The notes: generated by a model from the letters alone, not told the origin. Shown: positions 8,106 to 15,867, numbered from the stretch's first letter. The stretch is 64,000 nucleotides of DNA from DATHZQ01 sp965216945 (GCA_965216945.1 CBDCGU010000003.1:4092001-4156000), one strand, 5' to 3'. Program-made: numbers and translations.

Positions 8106-8784
8106 CTATTCGCGCAGCCTGAAGACATCATTGATCTGTGTTCTGCCCGTTTCGGTGATCCGGACGCTTCGAGGCCGGTTGCCCCTCCTGACCCAGCCGT
8201 TGCTCGTGAACGCTGTGAGCAGAGCCGCCCCAGCGGCGCCGGCAAGGTGATGGCGGCGTTGTGTCCAGTCGAGGCACGCTCGGGCCGTGATGCGTCTGGC
8301 CGCACGGATTCCATCGACGTCGGCGCCCACCCGTGCGAAGAGGTCATAGCCGCTCGGGTTCATCATCAGGTGTCCCTCGCTGGCCTCGATGTGACGATCG
8401 GCGAGGAGCCGGTCGTAGATCGTGACGGCCAGGTGACCGGCGAGGTGGTCGTAGCAGGTACGTGCGTGGGCCAAGGCGGCCGGCGCAATCGGGTCGGCGG
8501 GGTGGGTGGCGTTGGCACCGAGGGTCTCGAGGAGCTCTGCGATGCGCGAGTCGGCGAGCCTCCAATATCGGTGTCGGCCTTGGGCCTCAACGGTGACGAT
8601 TTCTGCGTCGAGGAGCTTGGAAAAGGTGTTCGCTCGTCGTGGAGGCTGCAATCCCGACATGCCGCGACAGTTCGCTGCCGGTGTGGGCTCGTCCGTCCAT
8701 CAGCGCACACAGGATCTCTGCGCGTGACTCATCGGAGAGGAGCGCACCGAGCCGGGCGATACCCGTCGATGTCTTGGTTGCCAT
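8106..8784 (-). pseudogene. ArsR family regulator with one-base frameshift
   Basis: From ATG 8784 the N-terminus reads MATKTSTGIARLGALLSDES and GIAASTTSEHL. It then shifts frame and continues as SKLLDAEIVTVEAQGRHRYW to the end at 8106, giving a protein of about 225 residues with an ArsR wHTH (1-90) and a C-terminal ligand domain. The break falls in a run of four T on the coding strand (plus-strand AAAA at 8621-8624) where three would keep the frame. Everything else is intact, so this is either a very recent mutation, a homopolymer sequencing error or, less likely, programmed slippage. Confidence 0.75.
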
Positions 8785-8873
8785 GTGGCGATCGTAGCGA
8801 TCAACGTTTCGGCGCCCACCGAAGCGTTCCTTCGTAGCCTCTTCCTCGGACGCAACGAGACGCAGGAGGCCAT

Positions 8874-9233
8874 GTGATCGCAATGATCTTCGAGTTCTGG
8901 ATGGAACCGGCCGACACCGCCACATTCGAGAGCTATATGACCACTGCGGCCGGTCTTCGGGCTGTCCTGGGAGACATCGACGGATTCGGCGGCGTCGAGC
9001 GATTCGAGAGCTGCACGCAGCCGGGCAAGTTTGTCGCGATCGGTGTGTTCGACGACGAGACCGCCGTGACGACATGGCGCAACCATTCTGCGCACCGTCA
9101 CGCCCAGCAACTGGGTCGGAACCGATACTTCGGCGACTATCGACTGCGGATGGCCGAAGTGATTCGCGACTACGGACCTCGTGACCGGTCTGCGGCGCCG
9201 GTTGACAGCAACGCATACCACGGAAGGGAATAG
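8874..9233 (+). CDS. Antibiotic biosynthesis monooxygenase (ABM)-like protein
   Basis: 119-residue ferredoxin-like alpha+beta barrel protein of the ABM/DUF4188-like group: MIFEFWMEPADTATFESYM at the start, GLRAVLGDIDGFGGVERFES, then FVAIGVFDDETAVTTWRNHS and HRHAQQLGRNRYFGDYRLRM. The W-x-x-x-x-x-H-x-x-A pattern is typical. The enzymatic role is unproven. An AGGAGG at 8864-8869 precedes GTG 8874 (four bases) and ATG 8883 (13 bases); GTG is preferred. It is followed after three bases by the ACT protein, and the two form a likely operon divergent from the frameshifted ArsR gene, a natural candidate for its regulator. Confidence 0.75.
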   Translation: MIAMIFEFWMEPADTATFESYMTTAAGLRAVLGDIDGFGGVERFESCTQPGKFVAIGVFDDETAVTTWRNHSAHRHAQQLGRNRYFGDYRLRMAEVIRDYGPRDRSAAPVDSNAYHGRE

Positions 9234-9236
9234 GCC

Positions 9237-9632
9237 ATGTTCGACCTGGAGATCCACATGACGAACGAACCCGGGCAGGTCGCGCGGATGGGCGGAGCCC
9301 TCGGTGACGCGGGGATCAGCGTCGAGGGCGGCGGCATGTGGCTCGTAGACGGCGTCGGAGTCGCACACTTCCTCGTCGACGACGGACGGCGGGCCCGCAA
9401 CGTCCTCGAACGAGCGGGGATGCACGTCGCCGGGTGCCGTGAGACGATCGTGCAACGCCTCGATCAAGACACGCCCGGCCAACTGGGCAAGTTCTGTCGG
9501 GCACTCGCCGATGCCGGCGTCAGCATCGAGGTCCTGTACAGCGACCACGATCACCAACTCATCGTCGTCGTCGACGATCATGCCGCCGGCTCAGCAATCA
9601 GCGACAGCTGGACGGCCGACCGAGCAACGTGA
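9237..9632 (+). CDS. Tandem ACT-domain protein
   Basis: 131 residues made of two ACT-like modules: FDLEIHMTNEPGQVARMGGA, LGDAGISVEGGGMWLVDGVG (residues 1-65), and TIVQRLDQDTPGQLGKFCRA, LADAGVSIEVLYSDHDHQLI (70-125). The 'x-x-D/E-x-P-G-x-L/V-x-x-x-x-x-x-L-x-x-A-G-I/V' ACT signature occurs in both. ACT modules bind small ligands such as amino acids. No catalytic domain is attached, so it is probably a free-standing sensor or partner. It sits three bases after the ABM-like gene. Confidence 0.8.
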   Translation: MFDLEIHMTNEPGQVARMGGALGDAGISVEGGGMWLVDGVGVAHFLVDDGRRARNVLERAGMHVAGCRETIVQRLDQDTPGQLGKFCRALADAGVSIEVLYSDHDHQLIVVVDDHAAGSAISDSWTADRAT

Positions 9633-9634
9633 AC

Positions 9635-9654
9635 CGTCCGCGATCGAGCGGACG
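9635..9654. terminator. Short hairpin between convergent genes
   Basis: CGTCCGC (9635-9641) and GCGGACG (9648-9654) form a perfect 7-bp stem with loop GATCGA, three bases after the ACT gene stop. No T run follows. The remaining 150 bases up to 9809 contain no gene I can support. Confidence 0.4.
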
Positions 9655-9808
9655 CACGGTTGTCCACGGCGTCGAGACGGGCGCCGTGGAGCGCGCCGAC
9701 TGGTGGCTCACATTCACCGTCGCCGGGCTGCGGCGGGTTCGTCGTTCCTGTGGGTAGCAACCGGACTCGACTTCCTCCGCACCCTGTCGGCAGAGCGGTG
9801 TGCAAAAG

Positions 9809-10282
9809 TCAGTCGAGGGGAGGGTCGAGGTCAACTCGTACCGTCATCGGGTCGCGGGCCGCGATTGCGACGAAGGCACTGTTGAACGGGTTGAGCTCGA
9901 GGAGCCTGCGGCGGGGAGGGTCGTCCGGCAGGAGCGTTGCGAGCCCCTCTCGCCATCGCCCATGAATACGCATGCGCACGCCGGGGTTCGCCTTGATGTT
10001 CTTGACGAAGTCGGAGTGGGCGGCGTCACCAGCGACAAACCAGTACGTGTCACGATCGACGAGACGGCCACCGACCGGTGTCTGGTGAGCAAGCCCCGTT
10101 TCTCGTCCGACGGTCTCGAGCACCGCCCATCCATGTGCGCGACCCGCCCAATGACGGAACAACGGGTTTACGGCTCGTTGGTAAGAGCGCACCCAGGTCC
10201 TCGGAGCCAGTCGCTCGAACAGGCCGACGCCGACGGTGTACACGGCCATCAATCCGAGAACGACCCAGATCATCGTAATCAT
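9809..10282 (-). CDS. Nitroreductase-family deazaflavin-dependent oxidoreductase (Ddn-like)
   Basis: 157 residues from ATG 10282. An N-terminal hydrophobic anchor (MIWVVLGLMAVYTVGVGLF, about residues 4-22) is followed by the Ddn-type split barrel: LETVGRETGLAHQTPVGGR, DTYWFVAGDAAHSDFVKNIK, ANPGVRMRIHGRWREG. This family reduces substrates with F420H2; the substrate here is unknown. It is divergent from the TetR gene at 10302, with only 19 bases between the start codons and a shared operator array, so it is the probable target of that repressor. No Shine-Dalgarno is possible in that gap; the mRNA is probably leaderless. Confidence 0.85.
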   Translation of the reverse strand: MITMIWVVLGLMAVYTVGVGLFERLAPRTWVRSYQRAVNPLFRHWAGRAHGWAVLETVGRETGLAHQTPVGGRLVDRDTYWFVAGDAAHSDFVKNIKANPGVRMRIHGRWREGLATLLPDDPPRRRLLELNPFNSAFVAIAARDPMTVRVDLDPPLD

Positions 10283-10309
10283 ACGATTACACTGTAATCT
10301 TATGATTAC
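10275..10309. promoter_or_regulatory. Divergent leaderless promoters under three overlapping palindromes
   Basis: GTAATCATACGATTAC (10275-10290) and GTAATCTTATGATTAC (10294-10309) are 16-bp palindromes with perfect 6-bp arms. Between them GATTACACTGTAATC (10285-10299) is a third, made from the same GATTAC/GTAATC half-sites. A -10 box TACACT (10288-10293) lies 8 bases before ATG 10302. On the other strand TACAGT (10296-10291) lies 8 bases before ATG 10282. Repressor binding would cover both promoters and both start codons. Confidence 0.75.
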
Positions 10310-10910
10310 TGAGCCACCAACAGGCTCTGTGTCGACCCGCGACCGCCTTGCTGCGGCAGCCCTCCGCCTGTTCGCAGACAACGGATACACAGCTACGACG
10401 GTCGGCGAGATCGAACGAGCGGCAGGACTGCAACCACGACGCGGCGGCTTGTATCGACACTTCGCTTCGAAGGAGGCTCTGCTCGACGAAGCGGTCGCAT
10501 TGCACATCGCCCGGATCGACGACGCGCTCGTTGAAATGGCTTCGCTTCCTGCCCAGCTCACCCTGGGCGAGCTGGAGGCCTGGGCCCTTTGGTTCGTCGA
10601 GGAGATGGACGCCGAACGCGACATCTTTCGCTTGCTCGAACACGACGGATCGCGCCTGCAACGTCTTCGCATCACGATGCGAGATCGCGTGATCGACGCC
10701 GGTCACCAACTCATCGCGGAACTGATCCGTAACCGCCGGGGAGCCGGCGTTGACGCTGAGGCCATCGCAGTTCTCATCGTCGGACCGCTTGCGAATCACC
10801 GCCGAACCGAGTGGACCTTCGGCGCTCCACCAGCGGGCGTGTCCAAACAACGCCTGATCGCAGCCTGGGCGAGAGCAATGTATGCGCTGATAGCCCTGCC
10901 GACCCCTTGA
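10302..10910 (+). CDS. TetR/AcrR family transcriptional regulator
   Basis: 202-residue repressor from ATG 10302. The helix-turn-helix region is at residues 11-60 (TRDRLAAAALRLFADNGYTA, TTVGEIERAAGLQPRRGGLY, RHFASKEALLDEAV). A helical ligand domain of about 140 residues follows, with PLANHRRTEWTFGAPPAGV near the end. It is divergent from the Ddn-like oxidoreductase and shares the palindromic operator, so it most probably represses both. The ATG follows a TACACT -10 box by 8 bases, consistent with leaderless translation. Confidence 0.9.
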   Translation: MITEPPTGSVSTRDRLAAAALRLFADNGYTATTVGEIERAAGLQPRRGGLYRHFASKEALLDEAVALHIARIDDALVEMASLPAQLTLGELEAWALWFVEEMDAERDIFRLLEHDGSRLQRLRITMRDRVIDAGHQLIAELIRNRRGAGVDAEAIAVLIVGPLANHRRTEWTFGAPPAGVSKQRLIAAWARAMYALIALPTP

Positions 10911-10997
10911 TCGATCGGCATTCGAGAGCGGCTCGGCCGAGAACCTGCGCTCCCCCGCGGAAAGTCGCGTGGTCGGGGACCGAGGTCCAGTGGGCCG

Positions 10998-11615
10998 TCA
11001 CGTGAAGGCGGCGATCGTATGAGTCGGTTGGCCGCCCATGGAGGCAGGCTGTGGCGGCGACGCATTCAGCCCGGCACCGGCAAGGGCTGCTGCCAGTTCG
11101 TCGAGTGTCGGACCGTCGGGAGCGTGCGGCGTCGCATGGTGGAAGGTGTGGGCCGGATCGTCGACGTCCTCCTCGACAAACAGGACACGTCCGCCGGTGC
11201 GTAATGCCCGAGTGATCTCGGCGGCGGCCATGTCGACATCGCGCATGAGGTGGACGAGGTTGAGGCCGAGGACGGCGTCGATGCTTGCGTTCGGGACGGG
11301 CAGGTCCTCGGCAGTGCCGTCGCGAATCACGATGGTTGCCCGGCGGCGGTGGCCGATGCGGCGGATGGTGACCACGGCGCGCATCGTGCGGGATGGATCG
11401 ACGGCGGTGACTGTTCCGGTGGGACCGACACGCCGCGCGATGTGCATGGTGGCTGGGCCGAGACCGGCTCCGAGATCCATGACGTCTTCGCCGGGTCGGG
11501 CTCCGAGCGAGTCGACAGCTGCAGCGTGAACTGGTGATCCCCACAGGTGAGCGACGACCGCGACGATGCCCGGTGGCCGCGCTGTGGAGCCGGTGGAGCG
11601 TCTCGGTGGACTCAC
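10998..11615 (-). CDS. Class I SAM-dependent methyltransferase
   Basis: 205 residues. SAM-binding motif I is VMDLGAGLGPATMHIARRVG (about 45-64), followed by an acidic strand (VTAVDPS) and VIRDGTAEDLPVPNASIDAV, with LRTGGRVLFVEED as the post-II motif. This is the UbiE/COQ5-like Methyltransf_11/25 arrangement; the substrate is unknown. The GTG at 11615 overlaps the TGA of the upstream methyltransferase gene, so the pair is translationally coupled. The C-terminus (TLDELAAALAGAGLNA) resembles small-molecule methyltransferases. Confidence 0.85.
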   Translation of the reverse strand: MSPPRRSTGSTARPPGIVAVVAHLWGSPVHAAAVDSLGARPGEDVMDLGAGLGPATMHIARRVGPTGTVTAVDPSRTMRAVVTIRRIGHRRRATIVIRDGTAEDLPVPNASIDAVLGLNLVHLMRDVDMAAAEITRALRTGGRVLFVEEDVDDPAHTFHHATPHAPDGPTLDELAAALAGAGLNASPPQPASMGGQPTHTIAAFT

Positions 11616-12268
11616 GGTTCGATGCGCCGGAAGAGATAGGCGTAGGGAGTACGGGTGTATGCGATGCCCCGGCCGAGCTCGAAGAGCTCAGATCGGGTTG
11701 GAGGTGTGCCGCGTTTGGGAATGAGGTACTGGCCGAGCTGGTCGGCTCGGATCGTGTAGCAACCATCGCGGTGGCTGATCACGGCGACGAGCCGGTAGCG
11801 GGAATCGATGCCGGCCAAGGAAGCGTCGCCGTGGCTGGGATTGACGAGGAGGTGACCGCCTGGTTTCAAGTAGCGAGTGCAGTGCTCGCTGATGAACCCG
11901 GCGTAGAGCGAGATGAGCAGGTCGAACGACCGCTCCGCCAGGGGCAGGTCGCCGGTGTAGTCGAGGTGGTGGAAGGTGATGGAGGCCGGACGGGCAGCAT
12001 GGTCGGCGTTGGCTCGACGCTTGACCTGGATGAGGGCTGCGACGTTGTCGGTGAGAGCAAAGAAACGGGCGGCACGCCGGTCGATGTCGATGTAGGTGAC
12101 GTCGTCGTAGTACACCGAGGGTGCGATGTCGACGTAGCTGCCGGGATAGAGAACTCGACGGGCTTCCACGTGGTCGGCGATCGTGGCGAAGAGACGGAGG
12201 CGGTCGTCGGGGTGGCGGCTGTCAAAGTCGGTATAGAACCGCTCGACATCCATGGCGTTGCGAGTCAT
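11612..12268 (-). CDS. Class I SAM-dependent methyltransferase-like protein
   Basis: 218 residues from ATG 12268; ATG 12253 is an alternative. It has a Rossmann-like order: RLRLFATIADHVEARRVLYP, GSYVDIAPSVYYDDVTYIDI, then ITFHHLDYTGDLPLAERSFD, LLISLYAGFISEHCTRYLKPGGHLLVN. The glycine-rich motif I is degenerate (YPGSYVDIAPS), as in some methyltransferase-fold proteins, so catalysis is likely but not certain. It is the first gene of a coupled pair with 10998-11615 and is divergent from the TetR gene at 12406 with its operator between, so it is a probable target. Confidence 0.7.
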   Translation of the reverse strand: MTRNAMDVERFYTDFDSRHPDDRLRLFATIADHVEARRVLYPGSYVDIAPSVYYDDVTYIDIDRRAARFFALTDNVAALIQVKRRANADHAARPASITFHHLDYTGDLPLAERSFDLLISLYAGFISEHCTRYLKPGGHLLVNPSHGDASLAGIDSRYRLVAVISHRDGCYTIRADQLGQYLIPKRGTPPTRSELFELGRGIAYTRTPYAYLFRRIEP

Positions 12269-12340
12269 GGCGCTTCTGCCTGGTTCCAACCGTCGACCAC
12301 ATCGATCACGACCACGTTTCGCACTCCTCGAACTCATCGA

Positions 12341-12397
12341 ATGACCGGTGGTCAGTCCATATGACCGGTGGTCAGTCGCCTGGCAAGTCGCTACCAT
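12341..12397 (+). promoter_or_regulatory. Double TetR operator and leaderless promoter
   Basis: ATGACCGGTGGTCAGTC occurs twice, at 12341-12357 and 12361-12377, 20 bases apart. Each holds the palindrome TGACC-GGT-GGTCA. The second copy overlaps a possible -35 (TGGTCA, 12369-12374). A -10 box TACCAT (12392-12397) follows after 17 bases and is itself 8 bases before GTG 12406. The arrangement fits autorepression of the TetR gene and repression of the divergent methyltransferase pair. Confidence 0.7.
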
Positions 12398-12405
12398 GCG
12401 GCAGC

Positions 12406-12993
12406 GTGGCACACCCCGGAACAGAGCCGGCGCAGCGATTCCAACCGCCAGAGGTCCGCCGCCGCCAGATACTCGACGCCCTGGCCCGCCTCGCCGTCAC
12501 CGAAGGCATCGACAACGTGTCGATCGCCGAGGTCGCCGTCGAGGCCGGCATGGCGAAGGGATCGATCTATCTCCATTACGAATCCCGGAACGACCTCATC
12601 GCCGCCCTCCGATCCGACCTCTGGGACCGGATGCTGACGCAACCCTCAGCGATCGTCGAAGACGAGCAATTGGGGTGGACGGAGAAGCTCGACCGACTCG
12701 TCGAGCACTGGGTGGAGTTCGAGTTCGACCACCATGCGCTCTACCACGCCGTCTTCCACGCCACCGGCAACGACAGCCCCGAGCCATGGGCCCGCGCACG
12801 ACTGCTCCTTCGAGAGGTTCTCGCCCGAGGAACGCAGGCTGGAGAGTTCGATGTCGTCGACCTCGAGACCACGACCGACTTCCTGCTCCACGCCTACAGC
12901 GGACCCTGCCACCACGCCACCGACCGAGCGAGAGTCACTCGGACCCTCACGACGTTGTTCCACCGCACCGTCGCAGCAGCAGACCGGCACTGA
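12406..12993 (+). CDS. TetR/AcrR family transcriptional regulator
   Basis: 195 residues from GTG 12406, chosen because the operator repeats and a -10 box then lie upstream; an in-frame ATG at 12361 would start inside the operator. The helix-turn-helix is at residues 20-70 (RRRQILDALARLAVTEGID, VSIAEVAVEAGMAKGSIYLH, YESRNDLIAALRSD). The ligand domain ends in TTDFLLHAYSGPCHHAT. It probably controls itself and the divergent methyltransferase genes (11612-12268 and 10998-11615). Confidence 0.88.
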   Translation: MAHPGTEPAQRFQPPEVRRRQILDALARLAVTEGIDNVSIAEVAVEAGMAKGSIYLHYESRNDLIAALRSDLWDRMLTQPSAIVEDEQLGWTEKLDRLVEHWVEFEFDHHALYHAVFHATGNDSPEPWARARLLLREVLARGTQAGEFDVVDLETTTDFLLHAYSGPCHHATDRARVTRTLTTLFHRTVAAADRH

Positions 12994-13067
12994 AGAAGGC
13001 CGACCGTCGACGGGGGGGCGCGGCGGTGACGATGAGGCTGCGCTCGTGGCGAGGCGGGCCCACCCGA

Positions 13068-13469
13068 TCACGCGTTGCGGGCTGCGGCTTCCTGGGCGAG
13101 GTCACGCAACGCGGCTTCGTCGATCTCGTCACCTTCGTGGAAGTCGATCGCTCGCCTGACTTTGCCCCCGAGGCTCGAATTGAAGAGACCGGTGGGATCG
13201 GCGAGGGACGCCCCCCGGGCGAAGGTGAGCTTCACCTTGTCCTTGTACACCTCACCGGTGCAGATGATCCCACCTGACTCCCACACAGGGACTCCCAGCG
13301 GGTTGGCCGGCTTCCTCCACTTCACCGTTTCGATCACATCGGGCACCGCCGACCTGATGACCGCACGGAGGCGAGCCAGCATCTCGCCACGCCAATCACC
13401 CAGGCTGGCGATCTGGGCGTCGATCAGGGCCGACGGGGACTCGGCTCGACCGGACTCACGATCACTCAT
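13068..13469 (-). CDS. DUF1801 (YdhG/iron-chaperone-fold) protein
   Basis: 133 residues. The DUF1801 pattern is clear: IDAQIASLGDWRGEMLARLR, AVIRSAVPDVIETVKWRKPA, NPLGVPVWESGGIICTGEVY, KDKVKLTFARGASLADPTGL, FNSSLGGKVRRAIDFHEGDE. This fold resembles frataxin-like iron-binding proteins, but no function is established for this group. AAAGGAGAA precedes the ATG at 13469. It is convergent with the TetR gene and has no obvious operon partner. Confidence 0.85.
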   Translation of the reverse strand: MSDRESGRAESPSALIDAQIASLGDWRGEMLARLRAVIRSAVPDVIETVKWRKPANPLGVPVWESGGIICTGEVYKDKVKLTFARGASLADPTGLFNSSLGGKVRRAIDFHEGDEIDEAALRDLAQEAAARNA

Positions 13470-13728
13470 GCGCGTTCTCCTTTCACCAAGACACCATCAT
13501 GGCGCGACTCGGTCCTGAAACCGCGACGGCGACGACCCAGCTCGTTGGATGGGTACCGAGGCTGCCGGAGACGACCCGCCAGAGGCACCGTCCCCGTCCT
13601 CGAGAGTCCGCTTCCGAAACAACGCGGCTGCGAGGCTCGTGTAGCCTCCGCACCGGTGACCGCCACGCCGAGCCGCGATCCCGTCGGCCGAGCTGACGGT
13701 TCCGGTCGGACCGGCGAGAGGTGAAGCG

Positions 13729-14184
13729 ATGGACGGGCTGGGGATCGCCGGATTGGACGGATTCCACCACATGGCCATCGTGACCCCCGACATCCGTGAG
13801 ACCATGCGGTCGCTCGGCGCCGTGTTCGGCCTGTCGTGGACCGAGCCCTGGACCGGTCGCATCCCCATCGAAGCAGACGGGCAACTGTCGTCGCCCGAGG
13901 TGACGTTCACGAACTCGAAGCAAGGCCCACCCCACATCGAGCTCATCCAGGCAATCCCGGGAACGGTGTGGGTCCCGGGAGTCGGACTCCACCATATCGG
14001 GTTCTGGGCGGACGACGTGGCGACCCAGGCCAACGACCTCCTGGCAAGGGGCTTTTCCATCGAGGTGATCGGGCAGGGATCCCAGTTCGCCTACCTGCGC
14101 ACACCGGAAGGATTCCGCTTCGAGTTGGTCGACGCGGCGGCGCGCCCCGACTTCGCCCGCTGGATTGCGGGCGGGACGCTCTAG
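13729..14184 (+). CDS. VOC (glyoxalase/bleomycin-resistance fold) family protein
   Basis: 151 residues, one complete VOC module. GLDGFHHMAIVTPDIRETMR supplies a first His ligand, HIELIQAIPGTVW the first Glu, VGLHHIGFWADDVATQANDL the second His, and YLRTPEGFRFELVDAAARP the second Glu-like position. The H/E/H/E metal-binding set is therefore plausibly intact, unlike the VOC protein at 1487. The substrate is unknown; methylmalonyl-CoA-epimerase-like proteins have a similar pattern. It stands alone, upstream of the second cyclase-like gene. Confidence 0.8.
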   Translation: MDGLGIAGLDGFHHMAIVTPDIRETMRSLGAVFGLSWTEPWTGRIPIEADGQLSSPEVTFTNSKQGPPHIELIQAIPGTVWVPGVGLHHIGFWADDVATQANDLLARGFSIEVIGQGSQFAYLRTPEGFRFELVDAAARPDFARWIAGGTL

Positions 14185-14321
14185 GGCTCTAGGGGCGAGC
14201 ATTCTGGTCCCGGTCCCGACCGGCGACTCTGAGCACTCTCATACCCGGCGCACCTCGCCGAACGACGTCGCGGTTCACCGCCCCACCACCCACCGTCGAC
14301 GCCCCGGTGTACGGTGGCGCG

Positions 14322-15260
14322 ATGATCGTGATCGACTGGCTCCTCGACGGTGACCCCGCCGTCCGCTGGCAGGTTCTCAGAGACCTCGAGCGCGTATCGC
14401 CGGATGAGATCGCGGCGGAGCGGGCTCGGGTCGAGGAGGAGGGGTGGGGGGCACGGCTCCTCTCGCTCCAGGACCCGGATGGGTTGTGGGCCGGTGGCGC
14501 CTACTTCCCGTCCTCGTACGGTGGCGGTGAACCGGGGCAGCCGTGGACGGCCACGATGCACACCCTGCAGACGCTGCAGATCTTGGGGCTCGATCCGGAA
14601 TCCAAGTCCGCCCGGCGCACGATCCGCTTGGTGGCCGAGAACGGCCGGTGGGAGCACGCCGGGCAGCGCTACTTCGACGGCGAGGTCGAACCCTGCATCA
14701 ACGGTCGCACGATCGAGACCGCGGCGTATTTCGGGACGGACGTGGACGCGCTCGTCGAGCGCACACTCGACGAGCGCTTGGGCGACGGTGGCTGGAACTG
14801 CGATGCGGAGAACGGCTCGGTGCGTTCGTCGTTCCACACGACCATCAACGTGCTCGAGGGGCTCCTCGGATTCGAGCAAGCGACCGGCGGATCCGCCGCC
14901 GTGAGCGAAGCCCGCCGCGGCGCCGAAGAGTATCTCCTCGAGCGCAGCTTGTTCCGCCGCAAGAGTACCGGCGACCTCATCGATCCGGCGTACCTCGAGT
15001 TCGCGTTTCCCTACTACTGGCGCTACGACATGCTGCGCGCCCTCGACTACTTCCGCAAGTCCGGGGCCGACCCCGATCCCCGGATGGCCGAAGCCATCGA
15101 CGTCGTGAGATCGAAGCGTCGGCCGGACGGCCGGTGGCTGCTCGACCGCATCCACCCCGGTCGCGTCCACTTCCACCTCGAGGAACCGGTCGGAGCGCCG
15201 AGCCGCTGGAACACGCTCCGCGCACTCCGGGTGCTCGACTGGTGGGATGTCGCTGCCTGA
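14322..15260 (+). CDS. Squalene-cyclase-like (prenyltransferase-repeat) protein, copy 2
   Basis: 312-residue paralogue of 2589-3596, alignable from RWQVLRDL near the N-terminus to RALRVLDWWD at the end. Shared blocks include GARLLSLQDPDGLWAGGA, ECINGRT/PCINGRT, DGGWNC, SSFHTTINVLEGLLGFEQAT and WRYDMLRALDYFR. These are QW-like repeats of the squalene cyclase/prenyltransferase superfamily, without a DxDD motif; the function is unknown. The start is ATG 14322; a TACGGT -10 box (14310-14315) ends six bases before it, so the transcript is probably leaderless. Confidence 0.75.
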   Translation: MIVIDWLLDGDPAVRWQVLRDLERVSPDEIAAERARVEEEGWGARLLSLQDPDGLWAGGAYFPSSYGGGEPGQPWTATMHTLQTLQILGLDPESKSARRTIRLVAENGRWEHAGQRYFDGEVEPCINGRTIETAAYFGTDVDALVERTLDERLGDGGWNCDAENGSVRSSFHTTINVLEGLLGFEQATGGSAAVSEARRGAEEYLLERSLFRRKSTGDLIDPAYLEFAFPYYWRYDMLRALDYFRKSGADPDPRMAEAIDVVRSKRRPDGRWLLDRIHPGRVHFHLEEPVGAPSRWNTLRALRVLDWWDVAA

Positions 15261-15472
15261 GACCGTCGCACGGCCTTGTCCCGACCGAGGCAAAAGTTCA
15301 CACCCCGTTCCCTGAAGTGCCATGCCGAGCTGGTGGCCGAGCACGACAGCTGTGTCGCCTGGCTTTGGCCCCAGGTTGCGGATCATTCGTCGCCGTCCGG
15401 CGCCAGTTCTCGAAGGCAAGGCCTGGCGACGCGGACCCGGCATCGAGGTTCGCGCGTAAACGTCAGGTCGCC

Positions 15473-15808
15473 CTATCGGTAGTAGCGGTCGATCGGATCG
15501 GTGAACGACGGGTCGGCGAAGTTGGGCCACGAGTCCTTGTCGAATCCGGGAGCGTTCTCGAGCTTGGACTTGTCGGCGTCGAGCACGAAGCACTCCCGGT
15601 TCGAGTCCACCTCCAGCACGTCGAACGGCACCGCGAAGAGCTTGTCCCCGAAGCCGAGGAAGCCTCCGAACGACACGACGGCATAGCGCACCTGGCCTGA
15701 GCCGAGGTCGATCATGAGGTCTTTGACGGAACCGAGGTCCTCGCCCGAGTGATTGCGCACCTGGTCGCTGGTGATGCTGCTGGCAGAGAGTACGGAGGGG
15801 GTCGGCAT
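15473..15808 (-). CDS. PRC-barrel domain protein
   Basis: 111 residues from ATG 15808, with AAGGAG ten bases upstream. The PRC-barrel core spans about residues 10-85: SDQVRNHSGEDLGSVKDLM, IDLGSGQVRYAVVSFGGFLG, FGDKLFAVPFDVLEVDSNRE. Small bacterial PRC-barrel proteins of this type (PF05239) often accompany CsbD and general-stress genes; their exact role is unresolved. The C-terminus (DPSFTDPIDRYYR) is typical. It is the last gene of the minus-strand run 16490-15473. Confidence 0.85.
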   Translation of the reverse strand: MPTPSVLSASSITSDQVRNHSGEDLGSVKDLMIDLGSGQVRYAVVSFGGFLGFGDKLFAVPFDVLEVDSNRECFVLDADKSKLENAPGFDKDSWPNFADPSFTDPIDRYYR

Positions 15809-15822
15809 AGAGGTGTCGCTCC

Positions 15823-15864
15823 TTTGTGATGGTGGTTGGCTGATTTGTGATGGTGGTTGGCTGA
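15823..15864. repeat. 21-bp tandem duplication
   Basis: A 21-base unit beginning TTTGTGATGGTGGTTGGC occurs twice head to tail (15823-15843 and 15844-15864) in the gap upstream of the PRC-barrel gene. The inner copy lies just upstream of that gene's ribosome-binding site. It is probably a slippage duplication in the 5' leader. Confidence 0.8.
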
Positions 15865-15867
15865 ACG

